The position numbers were made by a program, and so were the translations under genes. Under the pieces are notes generated by a model. That model did no database searches. It worked only from the letters and a program-made list of their open reading frames with translations, and was not told the origin of the DNA. 64,000 bases of DNA from Allium sativum. Taxonomy: Eukaryota > Streptophyta > Magnoliopsida > Asparagales > Amaryllidaceae. Below are positions 1 through 11,687 of this stretch, in pieces. Each line of letters begins with the position of its first letter. Position 1 is the stretch's first letter. The stretch lies in the NCBI GenBank assembly GCA_030737875.1, contig CM060923.1:491934453-491998452 (forward strand), given 5' to 3'.

Positions 1-2219
1 AGCAAGCCCGGTACAAAATCGGAGGAGGGCCTAAAGTCAAAGCTGGCTATAGACTCTAGGCTTTGTCTTTCAACAAACAGCGGGCTTAGGGTTAGTTTAT
101 TTCGGCTCAACGCGTCTGCCACTATGTTGCCTTTGCCCGGAGTGTAGGAGATCTCGAAATCGTACGAGGCAAGAAACTCCATCCATCTCTGTTGCCTCAA
201 GTTAAGATCTTTCTGCGAGAAAAGATATTTCAACGATTTATGGTCAGTGTAAAGTTCGAACTTCTCACCTAGGAGATAGTGTCGCCAAGACTTGAGTGCA
301 AAGACGATGGCAGCTAACTCAAGATCATGGGTCGGGTAGTTCTTTTCGTGCACTTTCAACTGTCTTCCGCAATAAGCTATTACCCTTCCTTCTTGCATTA
401 AGACAGCGCCTAGCCTTGTCCTACATGCATCTGTATAAACTGTGAACATCTTGCTTCCATCTGGCAACGTCAAAACTGGGGCTGTTGTAAGAGCCCTTTT
501 TAGTCGTTGGAAAGCAAATTTGCAATCCAAGTCCCAATTGAACACTAGATTCTTCTTGGTCAGCTTTGTGAGCGGAGCTGATATCTTTGCAAAGTCTCTG
601 ATGAATTTCCGATAGAAGCCTGCTAGCCCGAGAAAGCTTCGGACTTCTGTTGCGTTCTTTGGTGTCTTCCAATCCTGCACCGCTACTACCTTAGCCAGGT
701 CTACAGCTAACCCTTCTTTGGATACTATGTGCCCAAGAAACCTTACTTCCTCTCTCCAAAAGTGGCATTTGGAGAATTTGGCTTTTAGCTGATGGACTCG
801 CAGAGTTTCCATGATTGCCCTTAGGTGTTGAGCATGCTCTTCTTCACTCTTTGAGAAGATCAAGATATCGTCTACGAAGACCACTACGAACTTATTGAGG
901 AAATCTCTGAACACCCTACTCATTAGGTCCACGAAGTAAGCGGGTGCGTTTGTCAAGCCAAAAGGCATGACAAGCCATTCAAAGAAGCCGTCTGGGGTTA
1001 TGAATGTTGTCTTATCGATACTATCTTCAGCCACCCTTAGCTGATGAAATCCGGTCACTAAATCGAGTTGGGAGAAAACAAACGCTCCTACAAGCTGATC
1101 AAACAGATCGTCAATTCTGGGGAGAGGGTGCCTATTCTTTTTCGTTAGCTTGTTGAGCTCCCTATAGTCAACACATAGACGGAGTGAACCATCCGCCTTT
1201 GTAGCGAACACCACTGGAGCGCCCCATTCTGAAATGCTCCTTCTAATGCACCCCTTCTCTAGAAGCTCTTTAATCTGTTTACTGAGCTCCTTTCTTTCCC
1301 GTGGAGCCATGTGTCTAACCAGCAACGCAACGGGCTTTGCATTATCTACAAGATATATGCGGAAGTCTATCTCCCGCTTCGGAGGCAAGCCCTTCACCTC
1401 TTCGAAGACATCCAGATATTCCTGGACCACTCTAACCGATTTCAAACTTTCAACAGAAGCATCTAGCGATTCAAGATAACTAAGCATAACCGTGTACGAG
1501 GGATTACAAGTAATTTCCAGAGTATTACCGAGTTGGATCAAAAGCCTAACCACCCTTTTCTCACAATCCAGGATGGCACCATTACTGGATAGCCAATCCA
1601 TGCCCAAAATCAAACCATATCCCGAAAAGCCCAAAACAAAGGCACTACATTTAAATTCTACGCTTAGAATAGAAATTTTCAATCCCACACAGATCATAGA
1701 TAAATAAGCTGGGCCCCCAATTGGATTTGAAACAATTAAGGGGTCCTCTACCATTCTAGTTTCTAGGTGCAGAGATTCTACAAAAGTAGATGAGATAAAG
1801 GAGTGTGATGCGCCAGAATCAAATAAAGTGCGAACTGGGTGATCATAAAGATAAACTACACTTTCTACAGAAGTATTTATACCTCGCTGCTGCAGAGGTG
1901 GCGCTTCTAGCTCATGAACTTGTGCCCCTGAGGTGGATCCAGCCTTCTGCCCCTGCCCTCGCTTCTTTGGGCAATCCTTAGCCATATGGCCTGTTTCACC
2001 GCAAGAAAAGCACCCACCATTCATCTTGGCCTTCTTTTTCCGGCAATCTTTCACGAAGTGCCCCACTTTACCACATAAATTACACTTCCTCTTCTCTTTG
2101 TTGTCTTTCCCGCCCTTCTTAAAGTCTGTCTTCTTAGGCTGTAAACCCTGTTTCTTCCCTTGAGAGCTTTCTGCCTTTGTCTCCTTCTTTCCCTTATCCT
2201 CTTCGTTCAGCAATGCCAT
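1..2219 (-). CDS. pol: Gag C-terminus / protease / reverse transcriptase / RNase H polyprotein, partial
   Basis: The frame is uninterrupted from the codon after a TAG at 2259-2261 to the window edge; the first ATG is at 2219. In order it encodes a lysine-rich linker, two CCHC zinc knuckles (about 2080-2040 and 2010-1970, CX2CX4HX4C), an aspartic protease with LFDSGASHS (about 1830-1800) and a GMDWL stretch (about 1600). The reverse transcriptase follows, with [10 protein letters not shown] (about 1170), [12 protein letters not shown] (about 1060), and the catalytic FVDD box (about 875-863). RNase H has [13 protein letters not shown] (about 435-400) and [14 protein letters not shown]. No stop or frameshift was found in the stretches translated, down to about position 300. 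Integrase is beyond the window. It probably acts in cytoplasmic virus-like particles to cleave Gag-Pol and make cDNA. Whether it is expressed is doubtful, because the upstream gag is defective. Confidence 0.9.
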   Translation of the reverse strand, partial: MALLNEEDKGKKETKAESSQGKKQGLQPKKTDFKKGGKDNKEKRKCNLCGKVGHFVKDCRKKKAKMNGGCFSCGETGHMAKDCPKKRGQGQKAGSTSGAQVHELEAPPLQQRGINTSVESVVYLYDHPVRTLFDSGASHSFISSTFVESLHLETRMVEDPLIVSNPIGGPAYLSMICVGLKISILSVEFKCSAFVLGFSGYGLILGMDWLSSNGAILDCEKRVVRLLIQLGNTLEITCNPSYTVMLSYLESLDASVESLKSVRVVQEYLDVFEEVKGLPPKREIDFRIYLVDNAKPVALLVRHMAPRERKELSKQIKELLEKGCIRRSISEWGAPVVFATKADGSLRLCVDYRELNKLTKKNRHPLPRIDDLFDQLVGAFVFSQLDLVTGFHQLRVAEDSIDKTTFITPDGFFEWLVMPFGLTNAPAYFVDLMSRVFRDFLNKFVVVFVDDILIFSKSEEEHAQHLRAIMETLRVHQLKAKFSKCHFWREEVRFLGHIVSKEGLAVDLAKVVAVQDWKTPKNATEVRSFLGLAGFYRKFIRDFAKISAPLTKLTKKNLVFNWDLDCKFAFQRLKRALTTAPVLTLPDGSKMFTVYTDACRTRLGAVLMQEGRVIAYCGRQLKVHEKNYPTHDLELAAIVFALKSWRHYLLGEKFELYTDHKSLKYLFSQKDLNLRQQRWMEFLASYDFEISYTPGKGNIVADALSRNKLTLSPLFVERQSLESIASFDFRPSSDFVPGL

Positions 2220-2258
2220 CTGCACCAACCTTTCTACAGAAATATTACTACCTCGTTC

Positions 2259-2603
2259 CTATGGAGGTGCTGCCAGAGCATGAACTTGACCCCCTGAAGT
2301 AGATCCAGTTTCCTGTCCCTGTCCCTTCTTCTTTGGGCAGTCCCTAGCCCAGTGGCCTGTCTCCCTACACTGAAAGCAAGTAGCACTCATCCTCTTCTTC
2401 TTTTTCCTGTAGTCTCCCTCCAAATGTCCAAGAATTCCGCAGAAACAACATTTCCTTTTTTCACGTTTCTTGTCATTACTGTTACGATCCTTTCTTCTTT
2501 GACTATTATTCGCGTTCCTGTTCTGGGACTCTTCCGCTTGCTGGTTCACGTAGAGGAGGAGGAGTGAAAGCATCAGTAGCTGGGGAGTAAGGTCACCAGA
2601 CAT
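2259..2603 (-). pseudogene. gag: Truncated, recombinant Gag remnant with two zinc knuckles
   Basis: A 114-codon frame starts at an ATG (2603) and ends at TAG (2259-2261), in the same frame as pol. After about 25 residues it enters a basic linker and two zinc knuckles (CCFCGILGHLEGDY, where the last Cys is Tyr, and CFQCRETGHWARDC), then a segment resembling the start of the protease region. The whole capsid-like retrotrans_gag domain present in the related gag at 35096-36088 is missing. The knuckle region is a diverged second copy of 1862-2230. The TAG lies where the other copy reads through into protease. A joint formed by recombination or template switching is the simplest explanation. Confidence 0.75.
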
Positions 2604-2772
2604 GCTGAAACAGAAAGGAGAGATTCAAAACGAAGGATAGAGAGAGATAGTACCTATGGATTTGGGGGACTATGCCTTTATTTTTAAAATAGAATAACAT
2701 TTTATCTTATAAATGCTTCTTCAAATTTTCTTTTGAAAATAAATTTTCAAAACTTTTTATCTTATCTGGTAA

Positions 2773-2790
2773 ACCTATGCTCTGATACCA
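2773..2790 (-). other. Primer-binding site of G1 (initiator-Met tRNA type)
   Basis: On the minus strand, TGGTATCAGAGC begins two bases after the LTR end. This is the usual plant complement to the 3' end of initiator-Met tRNA, from which minus-strand cDNA is primed. It sets the LTR boundary at 2793. Confidence 0.9.
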
Positions 2791-3928
2791 AGTGAAACAC
2801 CCCACCTCCGTTAGGGTCACTCTCAAAGGGAATGCCCTAGTTTTGGTGGAGGTTTATAAGTATAAGTCACAGATACACAAGACAGATATAAATACACATA
2901 TTTTTGAATAGCGGAAAACAACAGCAATTTTTATTTCATTAAAATACGTGTTACACAAACCATGTCATAATTGTCTTACAATACTTCCAAAAAACATAAC
3001 ATCTTCATAACTGTCTTGATTACATTATTTAAAGAAGCATAAAAACATAAGTAAACTGCATAAGTCCTATAATTGCGGTCCAAAGCCATAGTCCAAAACG
3101 AAAAAGATACAAGCAATACATTCTTTCTCTTCAAGCTGGATGTGAAAACTGGTCAAGCTGCAGTATTCCCTCCCTGTGGACCTTGGGGGGGGGGGAACGA
3201 AAGAAAAGTAGAGTCAGACATAAAGCCTGAGTAAGTCTAGGACTATTCAGTATATGAATAAAGAATTGGGCATGATAAGTATAAACTGGAAATGGGAAAA
3301 CACTATAAACTAGGTTAAGTTGTCTAGAGTCGAATGTACTTATCGTACCCCATATTAATCCCTGCATCCATATAAACTAGTTCCCAACAGGCACCCCATA
3401 ATCAGGGTGAAGTGATTCGTTTCTAATGATCGGCTTCTACTCGCATAGTTACATGTGTTTTACGGCCCCCGATGTTGTAGTTACCTATGCTGGTCCCACC
3501 ATGGGGTGTATCAGGTCCCATGGTGGCGGCCCGACACAATCCTAGAATGCACAGGTATGCTACTAGTGCCCAGTGCCTTATTTTTCTGCGCTGGAGTGTG
3601 TGCACGCCCGCACCCCGTTAGAACCTACACTGCTGCACCACCGCCGTCGATTTGACCTCTTACAGTCAGCCCAGTAATCGTGCACCACCCTGCTTAGTTC
3701 AGGGTACCCGATACACCTTGAAGGGTTACTGCTGAAAAGGGTCCCTCGCTACTAGGTTTTCTATTTCTAGCCAACATGCTAAGTTGGTTAAGTGTTTTGT
3801 AAACCTAACCCCCAATCAGTCTGTATAGTTTAGCATGTTCCATTTTGATTAAGTATTAATTCAATTTACTTAACCTTATCAATCCTGACTCAGCCTTAAT
3901 TGTCTTATTAAAGCCTCGACCTCTCACA

Positions 3929-4110
3929 TTAGACAGGTATTGTTGTGGTTGACCTTTGCCGGTTGGGTCCGGGCAGTCTTACGCCACAACTCAGTCTAAC
4001 CTCGGGTCCTTATTGGGCTCCGTGTTTAACCACCCACATTGGATAGGTATTGTTGTGACTACTGGACAGCCGGGCGGTTCCGGGTAGGTTTACATCACAA
4101 CTCAATCCAA
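3929..4110 (-). repeat. Pair of two-stem hairpins in G1 LTR
   Basis: Copy 1 has outer arms TTAGAC (3929-3934) and GTCTAA (3994-3999) and inner arms GTTGTGG (3942-3948) and CCACAAC (3984-3990). Copy 2 has outer TTGGAT (4039-4044) and ATCCAA (4105-4110) and inner GTTGTGA (4052-4058) and TCACAAC (4095-4101). Spacing is the same, and where the arms differ between copies they do so in complementary fashion. The apex contains a CCGGGC-rich stretch. D carries the same pair with different arms. Confidence 0.75.
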
Positions 4111-4510
4111 CCTCGGGTTAAACACATCGTATTTTCTAAATTTACATATTTTGTCTCTTTCCTTTATATGTAAATATTTGCGTCCCATTATTCAAATTCA
4201 TCTTTATTGGGTAAAATTAATTTACACCACTTATTGTTTTCAAGGTCGTTGGCATGCGTCAAACATGCCAACACATATGTTTATATTTTAACCCAAACGT
4301 CATTACCCCCGTTTTATACGTTCATTATAATATAACATATGTTGGGTTTAACATTTAAACCCAACTTAGCCACATGAAAAAGGGGAGGCTTAGAACATGG
4401 TGTTTATATATTCTAAGTAACATAAAAAAAAGGGAGTGTGAACGCATGAACTTGCAACATAACGATCTAATTAACATGAATTAGGCACATGTGAACTTGC
4501 ATTGTTATAG

Positions 4511-4639
4511 CATATAATCATGGCATAAACATACTTAAACATGAATCATTCTATTCATATAATCATGGCATAAACATACCTAAACATGAACCATTCTATT
4601 CACATAATCATGGCATAAACATACCTAAACATGAATCAT
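4511..4639. repeat. 45-bp tandem repeat, about 3 copies
   Basis: Units start with ATAATCATGGCATAAACATA at about 4514, 4559 and 4604, differing by one or two bases. The array lies inside the G1 LTR. Confidence 0.85.
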
Positions 4640-5405
4640 GGTTTTTAATCTATTCATGTAAACTTGCAATTGGAATGTAAACCTAACTTAATTATGTGTC
4701 ACATATATCACCATATGATTTTCATAACAACGTAAGCCTAAAACATGTTTTCAACTAGGCATAACACCAAACATAGTTTAGTCATGTTCATAAAGATGCT
4801 TACTTTTGTCTCTAATGCAAAAGTATGGTTTTACACTTTAATCACGATGCCAATTCCAACTTAAATTCATATAAACCATAATACTTAGTTGAATCCAATT
4901 ACACACTAAAAGTGATCATAAAAGTATGTACATCATATTGGCATAATAGTGAATCATATACTTGCATGAATCTCAAATAAACTACCACAACATATGGTCG
5001 TTAACATGAATCATATACTTGCAAATATCCAATAGGCCTAACATCGTTATACCACAATATCCCAAATCGATTCAGAATTAGAATCATAGCAACATACAAT
5101 CATGAATTAAATTAAGGACAATTCCACTTCTCATTTTACATAAATCAAAACTCAATTGTTCATTCACATCGGAATAGCACTCTACTTACAACGTATGATG
5201 AATCTTCAATTCAGGAATCTGAATTCTGAATTTGGAGATGCTATCCTTTGTTGTAGGCGTTGTTTTGATTTAATTGACGTTGCTTTAAGCTTTCGAATTG
5301 TCTCCTAATTGTCTCTCAATTTTGACGGCTATTCCTAGTCTTTCCTCAGCAGCATGACAGTCTCATCTTCATTTTTGTTTGTGTGAATTAGGTGGAGTCT
5401 TAGGT

Positions 5406-5418
5406 CCTTTTTATAGAG
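5406..5418 (-). promoter_or_regulatory. Probable TATA box of G1 LTR
   Basis: CTCTATAAAAAGGACC on the minus strand lies about 545 bp from the LTR 5' end. A comparable TATA (CCTATAAAAT) is at the matching place in D. It would drive the genomic transcript leftwards. No start site can be proven from sequence. Confidence 0.5.
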
Positions 5419-5959
5419 TTTGTGAGTTGATTAGGACCGTCGATGGAGCTTGGTTTAATAATATCCGTTCATTTGAAGGAGAGACCAACCAAGAGATGAC
5501 ACCTAGCCTTAGTGACAAGGCAAGGCTCAGAAAATCGACCAAGCACAGACCAGGCCATCCAGGGGTTTGGGTTCGACCTGGCTCAGGGGCCAGGTCGACT
5601 ACCCAGTCGACCCCCAGGTCGACTATGTAGTCGACCTGGGTGCCCCAGGTCGACTACCCAGTCGACCTGGGTGCCTTGGGCGGGAAAATTCCCTCCCTGG
5701 CCAATCTAGCCCGATTTTTGAAATTTAAATTTGTTTTCTGAGCTGTTTTTGTCTGTTTGAGTTTTAAACTGAATTCTGAAACTTCCGGAGGCCATATCTC
5801 CCTCATACGGAGTCCGTTTTACGCAAACTCGGACTCTATCTCAAGCAGAATTCCGAGACTAACACAATGGCATATCCCGTTTCCCTTAATTTTTTTATTT
5901 GAAATTAATTATCCTTTATTTTGTGAATTTTACTGTTATAGAATACACGGGGTGTTACA

Positions 5960-6036
5960 TTCTATCTGTGTTCTAATGCGTCGTGTTCTCAACTCAATCC
6001 GTGCTTTACCGTATCGGGGAAGTTTGGGTCGTTTCA
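5960..6036 (+). repeat. 3' tail of the 5' LTR of A
   Basis: It matches 12940-13018 (shared GATGCGTCGTGTTCTCAACT-like stretch and GGGGAAGTTTGGGTCGTTTCA-like end). It is cut at 5960 by the G1 insertion. Confidence 0.88.
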
Positions 6037-7074
6037 GCATGGTATCAGAGCTTTGGTTTACAAAGCTCGAGAACAAGGCATATTAGAAACAAATGATAGA
6101 ATTCATCAGAGATCAGATTAGTAACATTCTATAAGAATGACTCGTTAGAGATAGGGTTAGTAATAGCCTAGATGAGTTTGAAGAGTGTTGTTTCTAAAAA
6201 ATGAATTTAGTTTTGAAAATTATATCATATTATATGTATTTGAGTATTTTATTATATATTGAATTTGGACTATCGGGTATATGAAGATTTTGCATATATG
6301 CCTAGCTAGCATATATACGAAGCCTTGAATATACTGGATAGATAGAGAATCACACTCTAGTCGCCCGAAGATGATACTGATGATTACTTGTACCATCAGT
6401 ATTTATGTTTGAGTTTCGAAAGTGGGATATCTATATATTTCCAATTGACTGGTGTGAGAACTAAAACATAGTTAGGATTTATTGTTGTGATTTGGTCTTG
6501 AAAATGGATTTTTGAGTATATATAAATTTGTGTGACTGAAAAGCTAATCAACTAATTGATTGATGATTGTGTTGTGTGATTATTAGTTCAAATGATTAAA
6601 ATATTGGAATGATCAAACCAATAGGAGAATGAAAGGTAAATTTAGCCAAATCGAATCAAATGTTGAAATAAAAAAATTTATCAGAATTGCATATATGTAC
6701 ATTTATATATATTGAACAGGTCATAGCATGGAAGCTAAAAAGAGGAGTAAAATTGTATGCCCGACAAATAGGTACATATTTACTGTATTTATTGGGTTTT
6801 GATGATTTTATGAGCCTCTTGGCTTTTTCTTTTTCTTTCGGATTGATGAGGGCCTTGTGAGGCAAGTTACCGTTTTATTGATCAGCCCATACAAAGGAGG
6901 TTATGGCAAAAAATTTCGAAAATTCAGGGTGTTAGCCAAATTTTTGAGAAATAAGAAAATTCTTAGAAACTAAAAGTTGAAGAATGAAAGACAGAATGAA
7001 AGTTTTGTTGGTTGGTTAAACAACTTCCAGCTCCGTTCCTTTTTGGGGACGAAAAGATTTTAAGTGGGGGAGAT
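6037..7074 (+). other. Non-coding interior of A, with primer-binding site and polypurine tract
   Basis: TGGTATCAGAGC (6040-6051) directly follows the LTR and matches initiator-Met tRNA. Over the next 1 kb no ORF longer than about 70 codons is seen. Near the end, TTTTTGGGGACGAAAAGATT (about 7040) and the purine run AAGTGGGGGAGAT (7062-7074) precede the 3' LTR; the run would prime plus-strand DNA. The GGACGAAA-type motif at this place is shared by A, B, D and E. Confidence 0.8.
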
Positions 7075-7956
7075 TGTAACAACCCGGATTTTCAGAACCA
7101 ATATAAAATTATTATTTTCGCTATTTTAATGGATTTTGGGTATTTAAAATGGTTTATTTTAAATAATAATGGCTAAAACGTTATTTAAATCAAATTTAGA
7201 ATATATATATTTAATTCAATTATAAAAAGAGTTTGAAATGGCGAGGTTGTTTGAAAATTCGATTTTAAAATTCATTTGAATGCACAAAATTCAAAATAAA
7301 TCAAATTTCAGTAAATACAAGAAACATTTGAATCTGATTAATTATATCTTTCTAACGAATGTGAAAAATTCAGATTTCATAATATAAATTGAAAGTTATG
7401 TCCAGTTTGAAATTTAAAATAGTCGCTATGGAATTAATATATATTTTAAATAATATATAACCCTTAAAAATAGCCATTTTGCAAATGACCTCCATTTTCG
7501 ACGAAACCACTTTTGTTGGATCTGGAATGTCAAATTATTGTTAGGTTTCAAATTTCAAATTTTTTGGAATAAATATGTGAACGTGGTAAATTAAAATGTG
7601 TTTTGTCAACTCAATTTAAATTTAATCGACTAGAAAATGACCATTTTTCAAACGATCTCCAAATTTGACGAAATTTGTTCTGTTAGAACTGTATCATCAA
7701 AACATAGCTAGATTTATTTTTTTGGAATTTTTGGAGTTTGTATATGGCCCCGGTAAATTAAAATGTACGTTTAAATTCAATATATATTGATTTATGTTTT
7801 AATTTGGACGAAAACTGATCAAAACAGTTGATTGACTTACGAGACAATCCCATCGTGTCCGGAATGGGGGTATTTAGCTACGGGCGATAGTCATTGGGTT
7901 TGATTTGGAGTTCGTAACGATAAACAAATATTTTTGGAATTAAATAATATAAAAAA

Positions 7957-7966
7957 TATATAAATA
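7957..7966 (+). promoter_or_regulatory. Probable TATA box of A LTR
   Basis: TATATAAATA lies 882 bp into the LTR and is followed by a C-rich start-like region. The A'' LTR has TATATATAC at the same distance (883 bp). If used, U3 is about 0.9 kb and nearly 5 kb of the LTR lies downstream. Confidence 0.6.
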
Positions 7967-10242
7967 CCCCTCATTTCTTTCAAAACCCTAAACCCCCTCA
8001 GATTTTTTCCATCGCCACAACTAAAACTGACGATCAGGAACTTCCAAACTTCCCCTCCATTTTCCTTCCAATCTAGTTCAGCAAAATTCGAAAATTAAAA
8101 AGGGAAAGTTGTAAGGAGTTGGGAGATCTATATTGGGGAAGGTGGAGATGGGGTTTCATGTTGTGTAGTGCTCGAATTTGTGCCTCAAAGTGGCTGCCGT
8201 CGATCTCGTTTTGTGGCGTCTAGGGAACGTCGGGTGTGGCCGTACTCCCGGCGATTAGGGGGTGGCGATGGCGGCGTTCGGATGGTGGTGGAGGATCGGG
8301 GTCCGAGCTCCCCTAGCGGCGGCGGGCTAAGTGAAGTCGACGATGGGTTCTGAAAACAACATAGTAAAAGGAAGAAGATGGAATTAAACACGGGTAAAGG
8401 AATATTAATCAAAGTTAATTATATTTAATTAACTTAATGATGTCATTGGAGTTTAAAATGCCGCAACTCCTTCAAACTAAATCATAATTTCACAAAACCA
8501 TATGTGTTGGAATTGTGTAGAAGAGAGCTACATTCCAGAACTGACTAGAACCAAAATGGGGCAAATAAGAAATTGGGGTAAATATAAATTCAAACGGTAC
8601 TGGAATCATCATTTACAGAATGACGGAGTGGAACCCAATGTAAGAACTCCTTCTCACTCATAATTATTTTATCATGTTATCGTATTTATGTATAAAATTA
8701 TATAGAATTGTCGGTGGAAATTTTTATCAGTTTTAATCAGTATAAATTGTTTACAGTGCCTGTTAGCTCACCTCCGTCGTCCACAAACCATAGACGATTT
8801 GATTGACTGTATTGTGTGTTGTTTATGTTGTTGAAATGTTCAACATATTAAAAATAATGTTAATATTAATGTGGTAGTTGAAATTAAATTATAAATATCT
8901 ATTTATAATTTTAGACAGTGAAAATTGGCTAATTTGAAAAATAATTCAAAACGAATTAGAATTGGTTAAATTTGTTAACCAATAATTTATTTAAATAAAT
9001 TGTTGTTGTTTGAAATCCACACGTGGGTCTAGATGATAATTTATTCACATCTCCCTTGAATTTAATTATATGTTAATCGATGGATCGACAGACTGTGATA
9101 AGCGTTATTTAATTATTTAATGCTTATACAGTAGTAAATTTCACTCTAGATGTGAATTTGCCATTCAGTAGTTGTTTATCACTATTTTTGAGTACATGTG
9201 ATGTATGAAATCCGTATAAATAAAATTATATGGTAATTGATCGAGTCTGATTCCGATTCAAAAATAACGAATATTTTAAAATGACGAAAATATTGGATGG
9301 ACACAAAAATATTGAAGTATATGAAGACGAGTTAAGTTAATATACGATATTTTGACCGGAACAGGTTTATCGATTGATTTTATTCATTTTATAATGAATA
9401 CCGAAAAGAAATGATTTCAAAATCTGATATTTTGAAAATGTTATCATTTGAATATTATAATAAATTGGAATATTCAATTTTGATTTAAATTGAAAAATGA
9501 AGTTGGAATTGTTTTAAAACGAATTTATAAATATTTTATAAATCATGTTTAAAATTGAAATCGACAATATATATTATATATATTTAAATGGCCTGAATAG
9601 AACGCGTCGTGCAGCGACTGTTCGCGAATTTCGACCATTGACTTCAAATGGATGTAACGGGAGATCCGACCGTCGGATTCTCCTAAAACCGGAACTATTG
9701 GGTTCGTATCGAAAAGAGCTTTCCAAAGATTATAAGAGATTTGAAATCTAACGGTCGGATTTGGAATTACGTCCAAATCAATTTCAGAAAAGGTCATTAT
9801 GAATGCAGTTCGGTGGTCGATATTGGAAACCGACTGTAAGGGCCTTAATAAAAAGTAATAAAAATATGGAAAAATTGTGTAAAATCATAATAAATGATTT
9901 GGAAAGATTTCGGATGAAAGTTTCCCAGTTTTGAAAAGATAAAAGGTATTTTTATCTAAATGAACTAGTTATTAACTATAATAATAATCCAAATGATTTT
10001 TAAATAAATAAATTGAATTTGTAAATGGTTTTAATATAACCAGAATTTTCCAAAGAATAAATTGGAATGGAAATTATCTTCGGATATGTTTGATATTGGA
10101 TTCCGTGATTATACGGATATTGTTGAGAAATTTGGAAGATATATATATTGTTATTCCCAATACGTATTTTTCGGTTTCAGAATTTGATATTGAGCCGATA
10201 TAATTTCTGTTCAGAGCCTTGTATTTAATATCAAGTGCGATT

Positions 10243-10758
10243 ATGGATTTGTCATGAATGGTGTCTTAAATAACACTATTCTTAAACCTTGTGGAGAAAA
10301 GAATAAAAATCTTTTAAATAAGATTTAGGGAAGTTACCAACTAATTAATATTTAATTGGAATTGAATTGAAATTGGATTTTTGAGTTTATCGTGAACGGT
10401 GTTTTAAATAACATTTGTTCTTTAACCCAATTAATAGTGACGATGTGATTCGGAATTTATAATCTTTTACTTGGGATTTATGGAATTTTTCAAAGTAGAG
10501 TTTTCCAATTTAATATATTAAACTGGAATTGAATGGAATTCGATATAGTAATAATTGAAATAAGCTTCTATGAGCGAAGACCGTTACTATATACGGAATT
10601 TAAAAGGTTTGTCGCTATTCCATTTATATTAATACTCTGATACGGGAATTTATATCGATTATACACTGTTATGATTTCCATGAAGATTCCATTTTGATAG
10701 AAAATGATTTTGGGATTTTCGTGAACGATGTTTTAAAGGACATTCGTTCTTTAACCCA
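10243..10758 (+). repeat. Three dispersed imperfect palindromes in A LTR
   Basis: Copies lie at about 10243-10288, 10381-10430 and 10711-10758. The theme is GTGAACGGTGTTTTAAATAA then CATTTGTTCTTTAACCC. Arms GTGAAC/GTTC, TGTTT/AACA and an outer GGGTTTA/TTAACCC (clearest in A'') fold into one hairpin per copy. All three are kept in A' and A''. Confidence 0.65.
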
Positions 10759-11673
10759 GTTAAAAGACGAGATTTATTTCCTAAATTTGAATAATAATTA
10801 AATAATGATTTTTGGAGACTAAAACTGAATTAGAGTTTTAATGAATCTTTAATTAGACTGGAATGAGAATGGGATAATTAAATTTATCGAATTCATGAAA
10901 TGATCGAGAATGGAGTACCACCATTTTTACTATAGGCGATAGTTAAATCTTTAATTAGATTTGAACGTGAAATGGTAATTAAATTTACCGATAGCACTGT
11001 AGGTGTTAGATATGGGGTACTACCAATTTTGCCCCATGGGTTTGGGATTAATAAATAAATGATTACTTCGGTATTGCTCGATAATCCTGACTAGTTTTAT
11101 AAACCTTAATTTGGTTTAGAATTGTGCAAAGATAAAATAAAATCTTTTGAATTTGATATCCAAAGGAAGATTAAAGAATAAATTTAAAAGAGTTTATCTT
11201 TGATAAAATTAATGGGAACCTTTCCCTAGAAATTGAATATTTGAATAAAAGAATATTCTGAATTGGAATGTGGCATATGATGTGTTTTGATAACACTTGA
11301 TTATTGAATATAAAATACGAGAGTTATTCGAAAAGACTGGGTTTAACCCATTCTGGATAATTAATACGACGACTAAAAGTCGATGATGAAGACGGTGGTT
11401 GAAGGCCGGAGATCTTCACATCGTTTGGATGATTACTGATGCCTTGATTGGGCCGTACACCCAAGGTAAGTAATAAGTGGCGATCATCTAGACATACTTG
11501 GAGATCGACTGGATATGCGGGGACCTCTCTCCTGTATTCGACATATGGGGTGAGGAATAAGGTGCCTCCGATTTATTCAGAACCAGAACAGACTTGTAAA
11601 TGGATGTGTGTCTGACATTGGATTTCATTCTGTATTAATTGATCTCTATTAAATATGTATATGTTTAGTGGCG

Positions 11674-11687
11674 GAGAATTTATTCTC
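11674..11687 (+). repeat. Small conserved hairpin GAGAA-TTTA-TTCTC
   Basis: It lies in GGCGGAGAATTTATTCTC, followed by TTGCTTAACACCC. Equivalent hairpins occur in A' (about 15686-15699), A'' (63307-63320), B (22929-22944) and E (43826-43841 and 50435-50450). Confidence 0.6.

Larger units (their letters stand above)
1..5959 (-). mobile_element. G1: Ty3/gypsy LTR retrotransposon, partial (5' LTR plus gag-pol to window edge)
   Basis: Read on the minus strand, the order is 5' LTR (5959 to 2793), primer-binding site, a gag remnant, then protease, reverse transcriptase and RNase H running off the window at position 1. This gag-protease-RT-RNaseH order is that of Ty3/gypsy; integrase and the 3' LTR lie outside. 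The LTR begins TGTAACACCCC and ends in TTTCA on the element strand. Gag style and initiator-Met priming suggest a chromovirus of the Tekay/Del type, but no chromodomain is visible to confirm it. The element interrupts the 5' LTR of element A at 5959/5960. Only the flank at 5960 is in view, so the target duplication cannot be checked. Confidence 0.92.
2793..5959 (-). repeat. 5' LTR of G1 (3167 bp)
   Basis: The ends are TG...CA on the element strand (TGTAACACCCC at 5959, GGGTGTTTCA at 2793), with the primer-binding site adjoining. The first 200 bp and the last few hundred bp align with the LTR of D, so the two are related families. It contains a TATA box near 5410, a 45-bp tandem repeat, two large covarying hairpins (3929-4110), a G-tract (about 3185-3195) and, near 5585-5670, a cluster of CAGGTCGAC/GTCGACCTGG inverted motifs. 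Small ORFs within it show no recognisable protein. Confidence 0.88.

Noticed and set aside
5585..5670. GTCGAC-rich palindromic cluster as a possible attachment site or origin
   Set aside because: Short direct and inverted repeats of one motif within an LTR; nothing else supports a specific function.
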